Below, piece by piece: positions 1 through 16,081 of a stretch of DNA of 64,000 bases. A model generated the notes under the pieces. The model was not told the origin of the DNA. It saw nothing but the letters and a program-made list of their open reading frames with translations, and did no database searches. Source of the DNA: Corylus avellana (taxonomy: Eukaryota > Streptophyta > Magnoliopsida > Fagales > Betulaceae). Each line of letters begins with the position of its first letter. Position 1 is the first letter of the stretch. The translations under genes and the position numbers were made by a program. Where the stretch lies: contig NC_081541.1 in NCBI RefSeq assembly GCF_901000735.1, forward strand, positions 33,436,060 to 33,500,059, read 5' to 3'.

Positions 1-127
1 TGACATAAATACCCCCCAAACCCTAAACCTAATAAAATAACGAAATAAACACTCTCAAAACCTAACCCTAATAAAATAACAACATAAAGTCGGTTTAGAA
101 AATAAAACAGCTACGCAATCTGCATCA
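1..127 (-). repeat. 3' LTR of the gypsy element (cut by window edge)
   Basis: This matches the U3 end of the LTR at 1919-2307, from the CCTAAACCTAATAAAATA motifs to the terminal TGCATCA. The CCCTAAA-like motifs belong to a short internal LTR repeat of about 25-30 bp. They are not telomeric DNA. Confidence 0.85.
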
Positions 128-605
128 TTCTCCCCTTGTTGGAGAGAATTCGTCCTCGAATTCAGCCGGTTATTTCCACGGTCCGTTGGATGCCCAGTCA
201 ACTCATTCCACTCGCTGTTCCTCAAGATCAAGACAAGGTAACATCCCACAATAAATGTGACACTTCTCATCATCGAAGTACCTCGATATTTATCATGAAA
301 TCCCCACATACCTCTTTCTGTGTAGACTTTTCATGCTTCTCTCGTGCTTTGCTTTTCCCACAAGCCATGAGAATCCCCAAAAAACTCATAAAGACCCTTT
401 CAATCTTTGACAGAAAAGTCTTATCCACCATATAGATCTCATCACAATTTTGGTTAGAATAATTTGATAAAATAGCATCTATCCCAATGAAATCAACATA
501 AGTCAACTGGCTCAACACTAAAATCGAAGAATTTATCTTCGGGGCTCTTATCAGGCACATGATACGTAGAATTGCAGTCAAAAACTGCAAAACTATCTGA
601 AAGAT

Positions 606-720
606 TTACCTCTTCCAAGGGTTCCTCTTCTTCATGAAAATTGCAAAACTATCTGAAAGATTTACCTCTTCCAAGGGTTCCTCTTCTTCATGAAAAATTG
701 CGATACTTTTTGAAAGGTTT
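606..720. repeat. 51-bp tandem duplication inside the gypsy element
   Basis: The segment with TTTACCTCTTCCAAGGGTTC is present twice in direct tandem (start points about 604 and 659), with a third diverged copy beginning near 716. It lies between the protease fragment and the polypurine tract. Confidence 0.7.
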
Positions 721-1021
721 ACCTCTTTCACTTGTTCCCCCAATTCTTCAAGCTTTTTAGGACTCTTGATGTCGTGCGGATGATTAGGAACATTTGACCC
801 TGGCACCAAATCAAGTTGATGTTGAATATGTCACAGTGATGGTACCGCTTTCGATAATTCTGCTTGGACCACGTCGACAAATCTTCCCAACAGCTCCTTT
901 ATCAGCCCCATTACCACTCCCTTGATGCCGCTTTCTGTGTCCGTCAACTCTTGCTTGGCTACAAAGGATTGACCATCCCCTTGTGAAAGTTTTGGCTCCG
1001 CCCATGGGCTATGTAGCAACG

Positions 1022-1384
1022 TCAATCTGGTTTTACACAACATGAAGCTGTACGTTTCTTTGTTTCATCATGGATAGCAGCTTGATCATCTTGCCACGGC
1101 TTGCCCAATAATAGGTGAGACGTCTCTATGTCAACCACATCACACTGTATAGTATCTTTATATTTAGCTCCAATGGAAAAGGACACTAGGCAACATTTAG
1201 AAACCGTTACCTCGTTTCCTTTTGTGAGCCACTCCAATTGATAGGGAGTAGGATGTCTCTTGGTCTCAAGCCCCAATTTGCGAACTGCTTCCTCCAAGAC
1301 TATATTCTCATGACTCCTTGGATCAATGATAAGCTTGGCCCCCTTGCCTCCCGTGATGCATATAGTTTGAAATGGTCGGCACAT
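1022..1384 (-). pseudogene. Gypsy aspartic-protease fragment
   Basis: The minus-strand reading frame (about 120 codons) resembles the retropepsin-like domain of plant Ty3/gypsy polyproteins. It has LIIDPRSHENIV where active enzymes have a D-S/T/G-G-A/S motif, then RHPTPYQLEWL, and then DVVDIETSHLLLGKPWQDD before a stop region. The catalytic Asp is present, but the two residues after it are P-R, so activity is unlikely. No reverse transcriptase follows. It probably once continued into the pol polyprotein. Confidence 0.75.
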
Positions 1385-1649
1385 ACCTTTAATGTATCAG
1401 GACACCGAACGACACTTGATCTCTGCCCCCTCCTTAGGCACCAACTCTGCCATCTTCCTAGGTACTTCTTTTTGTGGAAATTTTATATTTCCTTCTGCCA
1501 CCATGAACTCTTTGGGTTGCAAGCAACCTTGGAATTCCGGTGTATCGAGTTTGAGTCTACTCACCTGCTAATTGGCATGAGCTTGTGCAAAGTGCTGACG
1601 TTCCGGCGTTCGGTGCTTCGTACACAGGTTCTAGATCCATTCCCATTGT

Positions 1650-1890
1650 GACAACACCAGTCGGATACTTGGGTAGTGAGGTCTTCAATTTGATCCCTCA
1701 TAGACCTGAATCGATCCTCCTTGTATTGCCACTACTCAGCGTTAGATTTGCCTTCCGCCTCCGTGAATCGCGGTCTTGGTTGGCGACGACAACCATTCAG
1801 CCGAACGATTGCCGTTTGCTCCCTACGTGCTGCATCCGTGCACACGTGCACCTCGTTCATGTCTGCGAAGCGGTTGCTCCTTCCCATTCA
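1650..1890 (-). pseudogene. Gypsy gag N-terminal remnant
   Basis: Directly after the primer-binding site the minus strand can be read as a gag-like start (NRFADMNEVHVCTDAARR, then RFTEAEGKSNAE). An amber stop follows, and then RFRSMRDQIEDLTTQV. The rest of gag is missing, and the sequence runs into the protease fragment through frame breaks. The assignment rests on position (just 3' of the PBS) and general resemblance to plant gypsy gag. Confidence 0.5.
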
Positions 1891-1918
1891 TAGAAAGCAA
1901 CTAACCTCTGATACCAAC

Positions 1919-2307
1919 TGATGCAGCGCGACTTAGTGGGCTGCAGCGGAGAATAACAATAAAGCAGCGGATATGCAATTCTAGATCTTGAATCTATCAA
2001 TGATCTGAGAATTCTTCTCAAAATATAGAGTCTATCTATGATTTCAATGAAAAATATGAAGAAAACTCACCTATGAGTAATTTTTATTCAACATAATCAT
2101 AAACAACAATTGTTTTCTTTGGAGGCTATAAGCATATATTTATTGCTTAAAACCCTAAACCTAATAAAATATTACATAAATACCCCCAAAACCCTAAACC
2201 TAATAAAATAACGAAATAAAGACTCTCAAAACCCTAACCCTAATAAAATAACAACATAAAGTCGGTTTAGAAAATAAAACAAACTGATGGCTACGCAATC
2301 TGCATCA
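1919..2307 (-). repeat. 5' LTR of the gypsy element
   Basis: The LTR is 389 bp with inverted ends TGATGCAG/CTGCATCA. Its R-U5 part (near 1925-2080) matches the distal part of the LTR at 58793-59417, and its U3 end matches 1-127. It is shorter than its relative, so it probably has an internal deletion. Confidence 0.85.
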
Positions 2308-2308
2308 G

Positions 2309-2800
2309 TGAGTATTGAGTCCCACATTGAGGAAGAATAAACAAAATAAGTAGCTAATATATGTAAGTAAATTCAAACCCATAAACTTAAGCTTTAGGGA
2401 CATCATATGTGATTCTCTTCTTAACAAATTGGTATCAGAGCTATGGTTCAGCTTCTGCTTAAATGAGTGTCTTGGTCTTTAACGCATTTGGTTTGGCTTC
2501 AGTAAAGAGTGTGAATGGCTCTTGGAGCAAAGTTGTGTTTGGTGATATGCAATTGATGCAATTCTTGTACGCTCACTCTTTGATTTGTAAATGACTTAGA
2601 CGCAAGGAAAGAGTTATTAGGTGAGTGTGGAAGATACTCATGTATGAAGGTAGATTTGTTGTAAGTGCATGTATGCGTGTTGAGTACCATGTTGAGGAAA
2701 AACAAATAAAATGAGTAGTTAATATATATTAGTTCATGGCTACAAACTCATAAACTTAAGTTTTTGGGTTTAAGTGGTATCTAATCATGTATATATTAAT
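2309..2800 (+). mobile_element. TRIM-like miniature LTR retrotransposon (degenerate)
   Basis: Two diverged direct repeats of about 120 bp, 2309-2428 (TATTGAGTCCCACATTGAGG) and 2676-2795 (TGTTGAGTACCATGTTGAGG), share the order: GAGT...CAT/ACATTGAGG, AAATAAGTAG, TAATATAT, CATAAACTTAAG. The left one is followed at 2431 by TTGGTATCAGAGC, a primer-binding site for initiator-Met tRNA. The roughly 230-bp interior has no coding potential. This fits a terminal-repeat retrotransposon in miniature. The outer borders are uncertain because the gypsy element ends at 2307. Confidence 0.6.
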
Positions 2801-2952
2801 GTGCTATTGTAGACTTCCTAGGTGCTTCTCTCCCTAACACTAATAAAAAGGATTTGTCATGGTTTTCTTGTCTTAGATTAAGCTAGCTAGACTTCTTAGT
2901 AACTTTTTGAAAGTGATTCCTATGTATGCTTAATTAAAATATTTACACTTAC

Positions 2953-4265
2953 ATGTGCTTTTGAGCTTTCCTTTGCTTGAGCACCAAAAGAAGAGGTATA
3001 AGATAAGCACCGTTGCAAAGACCAGCACAAGTACCCATAATTTCCAATTTTTGCCTGATTATGATGACAAGAATCACTATTAGCTCAAGTACCATATCAG
3101 AGAATGAAGTATTGGATCAAAAAGTAAGAGAATGCAATTAAGGATTAGCTAACCATACTTTTCATTTCACTCATCTTGCCTTTGGTACTTGGATCTAGAT
3201 GCTCATCAATAGCAAGTCTAAGATAGATATCTTGTTCAATTTCTCCACCATTTGAGTGCTGCTGTAAGTTCAAAAGTGCTCCTTCCCATATCATACACCC
3301 ACTCCTATTATAAGCATAAGCCGTGCAAGAACAATTTTCCATGCATGCCAATTCACATCTACTAGCGTTCACGTACGGCCAAATATGCTTTCGAATAAAC
3401 AGGCAATTGCATGTTTGATATTTTTAGGAACCATCTTTTTTGGCATTATTCTCACATTGCAAATCAGATTTCCTCACACACCCCCTGACCAATCATTTAG
3501 TCTGGTGTCTTCCATGGAAAATGGTTCAAAACCTTTAAGACATTCACAGGGGCTCGAGAAATTCTCACGATACACGCCAAATGCACCACACAAAGCATAG
3601 ACTGATGGTTCCGCCGGTTGAGACCAAAATCTAGTCAATGCCGAAGGGCCAGAAAGCCACGACCATAGCTGGAGATGTCCTATAGAGTCCATCACATATT
3701 TAGAACGGTGAGAAGGATTATAATGAGAATAAGTAAAATACCTACCATTTTCATTTGACACAAAACTGACGTTGTAGATATGATTCAATCCCATCTCAGG
3801 AATGAAGGCAAAGCTGGAAGAAGTTCCATTCCAAAGTCCAAAACTCCAATAGATTTGGGATCTGTTCCACTCTAAGCAAATTTGATTGCTTCCATTTGGG
3901 CCCAACCCAAACAAGAACACACCAGGTGATGGATCTTCTGAATTTTTCCATGAAATGAGCTGCTGTGGTTTCCCAGTAATCTTTTCGACCCCAAGCTTCG
4001 CACCTGGCAGCAATATGGTTGCATGGTCAAAACTCTGCCAAAATATAGTAGACGTGTTCCGCCTATCTCTCAAAACAAAATTTCCATCATCACCAAGTAC
4101 TGCTTCTGTTAAATTTGACCCAGGAAATGTCAAATTTGTCGACCAAACTGGGATTTTGGAGGAACCTTGAAACAGGAGTAGATTGCCATCTTAATTCTGA
4201 GAGGATTAGTATTGAGGAAGATGGGTGACACAAAGGGTTTTCCCTATTTGCTACCAAACCCTCCA
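2953..4265 (-). pseudogene. S-locus lectin receptor kinase pseudogene, ectodomain only
   Basis: The minus strand encodes the second half of a B-lectin domain, the S-locus glycoprotein domain (about 4175-3474) and a PAN domain (3372-3155). A separate exon for the membrane segment follows at 3054-2953 (KNWKLWVLVLVFATVL). Overall it is very similar to exon 1-2 of the gene at 6939-12861. Defects are: the N-terminus is missing beyond about 4265; a TAA stands where the intact gene reads LSENGN; a one-base loss near 3485 turns WSGGCVRK into WSGGV-stop; and there is another frame change before the PAN part. No kinase exons follow; the TRIM-like element lies there instead. Confidence 0.85.
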
Positions 4266-5892
4266 TTGCCCGTCTGAACCTTCAAGAAAAAATAAACTAA
4301 AAAATGGACTTTTTAGGCCAAAATCCAAGTTACCACTAAACACTTTATAAAAATAATAATAATAATAGAAAATCTTTGTTGATTCAATCTAAAAAAAATA
4401 AAAAATCTATAAAAGAGGTCTCTCCCAACATTTAAAGAAAAAAAAAACAAAAACAAATTGAAAAAAGTACATATACCCCTACCACTCCATTGTCAATTTC
4501 TCTTAAATTATTAATTGCCTCAATATCCCTCTTAAAGTACTGACAAAATATTAATATCCCCCAAGGCCAGCGAAAAAAAAAAAGGCAAAAATACATCATC
4601 CTCAACAGCAAATTCTTACAATTAAGCAAAATTTCAATAACTTGAGCTCAAGAAAACCAGCAAACCTTCCTCTGCCACAAAATCCTCAACAGCAACAAAA
4701 CGAGAACCAGAAGCAGAAGCAAATAGGCCTCTTTTAAACAACTACGGGCAGGAGACAGATTAACCATGCAGCTCCCACCATACTTTCTGCAACAATTTTT
4801 TTTTTTTTCTCTTTTTTTTCCCTTTTTTTTTTTTAGTTCAATGGATTTCCAAATTTCACATCATTTCTATATATGTATACCTTCATGTATTGTAAACTGC
4901 CGAGCTCCAAGCCAAGTTTACATACCACTGCTCTCAAACTTTTACCCTGCCATTCTCCAATACATTTTCTTACAATATCCTCCCAAAAATATCCCTAAAA
5001 AAAAAAAAGAAAAAACATAGAAGAAGGAAAAACTAAAAACTTAAAAACTGAAATATATATATATATATATAAATATATAAACGCTCTATCTAAACACGGC
5101 GGCGGATCAAAGTTGAACACTGTACTTTGTATCCGACATAATCACGCTCTGGACAGACTAGTTTCGAAATGGATGTTGAAGTCAATTTGCCAACTGAAAT
5201 TCTCCATAGGATCTGCTTTTTCTTGCAGTGGAGAAAAAAAGGCGGTGACTAAATTGAACTGGACATGTTCATTGCACCGAAAGAGGTGCCGTGAATCAAG
5301 GAGATGGGGGATCAACGGTCCCACACGGATCTAAATTTTTGAAGGATTTGGCTTGTATGCATATCTGCGGTAGTATATTTTGATGGCCCAGATGTTATCA
5401 ATGGGTTTTTAACCCAAAAAAGTAACGCGTTTTTTCCGTCTATTTTCTTCCGTGAAACCGTCCAAAACAGATCTCTATTTTTTCTCTCCACTCTGCAAGT
5501 CGACCACTTTAGTGCAACACGGCTGTGATGCTTCCTGAGTCATGGACACATGATAGGCAAAGTTTGAAGAGATGAAGGGAACTGAAGAAATGATGGAGCT
5601 TTTGTCTGTTGCTGACTGTGCTAGGTCTTGCCGTGGTAATTAAGCTAAAGACGACCACAGGGATGAAAGAAACATCTGGGTTTGGCTTCAATTGCTATAT
5701 ATATAGTTGATGCTAGTGTTAGGTTTCATGGATGCCATAGGAAAGAAGTAGGCAAGAGAGAGCAGGGACTCATCTCTGTCTCTTTGGAAACACCAAATGG
5801 AGACGGCTTGAAATTCAAAGGGAATTAAATTCAGCTAAGAGAGACCACCACCCCACCACCCCCCCCCCCGGCTCATCTCTGTCTCTTTGGAA
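4266..5892. other. Intergenic stretch without a supported gene
   Basis: This holds poly-T/poly-A runs (about 4798-4833), an (AT)n microsatellite at about 5050-5070 and a poly-C run before the gap. A plus frame at 5113-5334 has an ordinary-looking amino-acid composition but no domain I can name. The 21 bases ending at the gap (5872-5892) repeat 5768-5788 exactly. Confidence 0.5.
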
Positions 5893-5947
5893 NNNNNNNN
5901 NNNNNNNNNNNNNNNNNNNNNNNNNNNNNNNNNNNNNNNNNNNNNNN
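5893..5947. other. Assembly gap (55 N)
   Basis: Run of N. The sequence to its right starts with an A-rich tract that is also the first sequence after the gap at 59443-59542. Confidence 0.99.
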
Positions 5948-6938
5948 AAAAAAAGAAAAAGAAAAAAGAAAAAAAATTACATTCAGAGAGAGAAAATTGA
6001 TGGGAGTTGGAGCTTTAGGAACACAGACAAATATGGAGAGGGGTCTCTATGTGTGTCAGAGAGGGTGAGTGTGTCCGTACGTGTTTGTGTGTACGAAAGT
6101 GAAACTGAAAGTAAAAGGAAAAAGAAATGAACTGACAAAAAAAAAAGTAAAAAGGAAAGGATAGACGGAAAAATCGTGGTGGACACGGTGAATTAAGGAG
6201 AGCAAACCTGGAGTAGGATCGGCCATCTAATGGCGGATATGAGAATGCTTTTGAACACATTTCACACACCGGGAGGTAAACTATGCAGGACGTGAAGCCA
6301 ACTTTCCAGCTCATGGTCTAGCAAAGAAAATCTTCCGATTGTATTTCGGATGTTATCCGGGTAGAGTCATTTGCTCTATCATATTGATTGATTAATATAT
6401 AAGACAATGATTATTTCAACCAAAAAAAATTAAAATGATTAAAAGCATTAATTTTTTTTTAAAAAAAAAAAAAAAAAATTGGAAAGGAGTGGCTTAGGGC
6501 AAAATGGGGGTTCAAAATCTTATGTGCACAAGTATGGTTTTTATGTGTAGTTGAATTAGTCATAATTTGGGTTTAAAATATTAAGTAGACGTATGCTTGA
6601 ATTAGTTGTTAGCATTCGGTCTCTTACATGAATAAAAATTAAAATAAATAAGCAAGGATTACGGATTTCAACCCTTTATGTAACCACTGAGGGAGGGGAA
6701 GGAAATCAATAACCGATAATCTTTTAAAGACACATTAAGTTGTTTGCATCATTTATATCTATAGCCCTTTAAAAAAATAAAAAAATAAAAATTATATCTA
6801 TAGTATTATTGGCAACAAAACTAAAATGAGTGAACTAAGACAACATTTAGTAACAATTATGTAGCATATCAACATGCATACAAATTAGCCTGAAAAGATT
6901 GCTTCTCCAACATTTCTTCTCTTTCACATAGGAATCAA
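5948..6938. repeat. 3' flank of the S-RLK gene, left arm of the large duplication
   Basis: The interval downstream of the S-RLK stop codon has no supported gene. It is repeated at 59543-60538 with only small indels in the homopolymers (for example around 6450 and 60050). The part at about 6520-6600 (ACAAGTATGG, GAATTAGTCATAATTTGGG) also has a diverged relative at 15185-15264. Confidence 0.8.
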
Positions 6939-12861
<5,923 letters not shown>

Positions 12862-13257
12862 CCCTCTCTAACTTGCAGTACCGCAGTTAGTAATTACAGA
12901 AAAATGTAATACAGGAAGAAGGCAAAAGGAGAAACAAACTAGAAGAAAGGAAAGAATACAAAGGAGAGCTCCAGGGAGTGTATCTATAAGATTTGTGAGC
13001 CGCAGCCCATTTTGCAGCGAGATTAGCTTTCTGATTGGCTTGCCTTTGGACTTTTGGACTTTTACAGGGAGTGCTCACTTTCCTTGTGACAAATTAAGTT
13101 CACTTCCATGTACCGATTTTGAACATCACTTCAGCACAGACTGCACAGTGGTGGAAACTAAGCATAAATTTCTCCAACGGCTATGAACGTGCATACAGAT
13201 AAGACAGAAAGATCGATTATACAACATTTATTAATTTTCTCTTTGAAATTAATACTT
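12862..13257 (-). promoter_or_regulatory. Upstream region of the S-RLK gene
   Basis: This is the short space between the S-RLK start codon and the relic of a neighbouring S-RLK. A weak TATA-like TTATAGATA (minus) is at about 12981-12990. No other element can be named. The call of a promoter is by position only. Confidence 0.35.
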
Positions 13258-13330
13258 ACAGTATTTTGTTGAACAATTTCCTCCACCGTTAATTGTTGAA
13301 TTTGTGTCCTTCATATTCCGGTATTTGGTA
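13258..13330 (-). pseudogene. Relic of an S-RLK last exon
   Basis: The minus strand reads RNMKDTNSTINGGGNCSTKY and then a stop. This matches the C-terminal RNMMDTNSTVDSAGSCSKNS of the gene at 6939-12861. It is all that is left of another tandem S-RLK upstream of the intact gene. The similarity stops abruptly near 13330. Confidence 0.75.
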
Positions 13331-14399
13331 AACCCCGGTAGTGAAGGTGGAAAAAGTGAGATTAATCGCACAAGGCGATAGATATGGTCTCAAACGAGAA
13401 GGAAGAAATCCAGAAGATAAAAACATCAAGAAGTAAAAAGGAGGAGCGAAGAAGCCCGTGCTCCTCTTACACCAGCCAAATTTAAGGGTTTTTTCAGTGA
13501 GATGGGAGAGAGCGGCGCAGAGAGAAAGTTTCTCAGGTAAGGTGTAAAACGCCGGTTGCTTTAGGGAGCTAAGGGAGTCAAGTCTTTGCTTGCCCAGTTG
13601 TATTTCATATTTCCTTTGGATTTTTTAATTTTTTTTAAGTTCATCAAGTAAGAAACTGCAACAAATTAAGAAAAATAAATTGTATGGCAACCCAACAAAA
13701 AGCTCTAAAACAACCACATTAATAAGTGTAGGTAAATAAAAATTAAAAGAAAGATAAATATTAGGGGTACTAACTCTTTTATCAGTTGAAGCTTACTAAA
13801 TTGATATGTAGTATATTCATTGATATTTGTTACATTTATCTTAATTCATTGTTTTATTTTTCTCCAATAAATAAGTTACACATCATTTTAGTAAGTATCT
13901 ATTAATAAAATAATTAGTATCTCTAACATTCCTTTAAAAAGAAATGCATCAAATAAATTACGCAGTTCTATAGATTTTTTGGCACAATCACCAAGAAACT
14001 TGGTCACCACGCCAATTATCTTTATATTTTTCTTCTTTTCTATTCTACGTGTTACTGATTACGGAATTATCTTTATATATTTTTTTATTGCCTTTATATT
14101 TCCAAAGATTGTGCACCATATGCCAAAATATTTGTTTTATTATGAGAAAGACGCGTTATACTATTATCACCACAATATGGTCAACCTTTTTTCAATGTTG
14201 ACTCGAGAATTAGCTAGAGAGGCAATTCTATTGGTGATTGGAAATCTTTTTCGTTTTGGTTTTATTCAGGGGTTTCGAAGAGTCAAGGAGTCAAATCGTC
14301 AAGTCTTTCTAATGGAAGAGTTGTTGTGGTGTGAGTGTTTCAACCCATCTTCAATACGGTGAGCCAAATAGCATTATTCCTTCTCCAAGTAGAAGAGAT
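13331..14399. other. Stretch without a supported gene
   Basis: AT-rich. A plus open frame at 13979-14362 is rich in Phe/Ile/Tyr, has no recognisable domain, and is probably chance. The left end of the copia LTR that ends at 14852 should lie in here but could not be placed. Confidence 0.5.
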
Positions 14400-14852
14400 T
14401 TTTTTGTTTTAATCGGCTGAAGCTCCTATTTCTCATAGGTTTTGGAAAGAAGTCCAAGTTTGACTTGTATAGGGAGAGAGAACCGAATTAGTGCTTCTAT
14501 AAAAGGCTTGTAGCATGAGCATTTGAAGGTCTGCCAAAAACAATCGAGAGAAAGAAAAGGGGAGAGCACCAAGAGAGTTTTTTCCTTTTTGTTATTATTC
14601 TCTTTTGGGTGAAAGTGAGAATTAGGTGTATTAAGGTTTTGGGTTTGAGTGGTTTTCTCACCCTGTCACTCTCTTGTACTCATATTTTGATAGTAAATTT
14701 TTTTTCGGGTCATCTCCGCCAGTAGATGTAGGTTTGTTAAGCAAAACTACTTAAATATTTGTGTTCTGTGTGATTGCTTATCTTTGTTATTCTACATTCT
14801 TCTTATTTTTCCCTTCTCACGAGTCTTGAAAAATAAGATTAATTTCCTAACA
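14400..14852 (+). repeat. Copia LTR remnant (solo)
   Basis: The plus strand matches the reverse complement of the R-U5 part of the copia LTR at 10239-11018: GTGAAAGTGAGA, TTTTGATAGTA, GTAGATGTAGG, CTTCTTATTTTT, GTCTTG, ATTAATTTCCTAACA. A TATA box TATAAAA is at 14498-14504. No internal region or second LTR is beside it, and no target duplication was found. It is a related, older family member in opposite orientation. Confidence 0.7.
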
Positions 14853-15184
14853 GAGATAGGTAGAAAAATCCCAAAGCACAGACCAATTATTATCACATGG
14901 GTACCCCCGATTTCCTCTAATCTCGTCCTGCATTACAAGTCTTCCATATCCAATTTCCCAGTCATCAACTACTACCGAGTTAAACTCATTAGAAACTATA
15001 AATGTTATGTCATGAAGAAAGGAGGACTATAAAGAGAGAATGCTTTATGTATACCATTTATAAGGATTGTGTTGATATTAATTAGTTTCTTGATATACCG
15101 TTTATAAACATCGATCATTGCAGTTATATGTATCACATAATTTGAAGATATTGTTCAAAATCTTCAAGAACATGTCGATTTAGT

Positions 15185-15264
15185 TACAATGTTATGTTCA
15201 CAAGTATAGTTTTGATGCATGTGTAGTCGAATTAGTCATACTTTGGGTCTAAAACATTAAGTAG
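15185..15264. repeat. Diverged copy of the S-RLK 3' flank
   Basis: The segment CACAAGTATAGTTTTGATGC, then GAATTAGTCATACTTTGGGT, then AACATTAAGTAG matches 6520-6600 in the same orientation. Similarity ends exactly where CACTA-1 begins, so the transposon landed in a paralogous S-RLK flank. Confidence 0.7.
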
Positions 15265-15835
15265 CACTACAAAAAAATGATTTTTTATTGACATAGGTTT
15301 ACTGACGTGTCAGGTCGTCTGACACGTCAGTAAACCGTCCTGACGAGGCAATCCTGACGTGTTTCAGTCGTGAAGAATGTGAGTGTCAAGAATTGGGAAT
15401 TTCTGATGTGCCAAATATGGCACGTTAGAAATTCCTGACGTGTTAGATCCAACACATCAGAAAATTCTGACGTGTTGGATTTCACACGTCAAAAATAATT
15501 CCTAACGTGTCAAAAATTGACACGTCAGAAATTCCTGACGTGTCATTTTTTGACACGTTAGGAAATTTTTTGACGTGCCAAAATAGCGTGTCAGGAATGT
15601 TTTGACGTGTCAATTTTGGCTCGTCAGAACATTTCCTGACGTGTCAATTTTGGCCCGTCAGAATATTTCTGACATGTCAAATAATTGACACGTCAGGAAT
15701 TCCTGACGTGCCAAAATTTGACGCGTCAGGAATTCCTGACGTGTCAAAATTTGACGTGTCAGGAATTACTGACGTGTCAATTTTTGACGCGTCAAGAATT
15801 ACTGACGTGTCAAAAATTGACACGTCAGCAAATTT
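15265..15835. repeat. CACTA-1 terminal and subterminal repeats
   Basis: After the CACTA end there is a dense array of short motifs of the type CCTGACGTGTCAAAATTTGA in both orientations. About eighteen copies of the exact core TGACGTG/CACGTCA can be counted. Such subterminal motifs bind the element's own TNPA-like protein in En/Spm. Many neighbouring copies are inverted and could fold into hairpins. Confidence 0.85.
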
Positions 15836-16081
15836 GGTTAGTTTTTAATTTTTTTTTTTCCTCCCCCCTATATTTTTTATGATTTATTTCAGGACTATAC
15901 CCGAATTTAATTTGTATTACGATTAACCTGATATTCAATCCATCCATCAAATTCATGCAAATAATATACAATTTTTCCATCAAATAACATACATCATATC
16001 CATTAACATCAATCACAAACTATCCACCAAAACTAACTTCTTCTTTTTTTTGAAATGGTTCTCATTAACAACAAAACAGGT

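Larger units (their letters stand above)
1..2307 (-). mobile_element. Ty3/gypsy LTR retrotransposon, internally deleted
   Basis: The element reads on the minus strand. The 5' LTR is 1919-2307, bounded by TGATGCAG and CTGCATCA. A primer-binding site matching initiator-Met tRNA (TTGGTATCAGAG, read on minus) follows directly at about 1907-1918. A polypurine tract (AACAAGGGGAGAA on minus, about 128-140) abuts the second LTR, which runs from 127 off the left edge. Only about 1.8 kb lies between the LTRs. It carries a gag remnant and an aspartic-protease fragment, and no reverse transcriptase, RNase H or integrase. The element is therefore a non-autonomous deletion derivative. The target duplication should be GTGAG (2308-2312), but the other flank lies outside the window. 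A relative is at 58489-59417. Confidence 0.85.

Noticed and set aside
1..80. Telomere-like CCCTAAA motifs (also near 2150-2240)
   Set aside because: They are spaced by AATAAAATA sequence inside an LTR and are not a tandem CCCTAAA array.
2431..2443. Possible tRNA fragment (TGGTATCAGAGC)
   Set aside because: It is a primer-binding site complementary to a tRNA 3' end; no cloverleaf surrounds it.
5113..5334. Possible F-box or other small gene on plus
   Set aside because: A faint LPTEILHRI-like reading lies in one frame and an unrelated better-looking frame in another. No domain can be supported.
13979..14362. 127-codon plus frame rich in Phe/Ile
   Set aside because: Low-complexity, no domain, in AT-rich DNA upstream of an LTR; probably chance.
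15290..15835. CRISPR-like array of short repeats
   Set aside because: Irregular spacing, both orientations, plant context, and position at a CACTA end. These are subterminal transposase-binding repeats.
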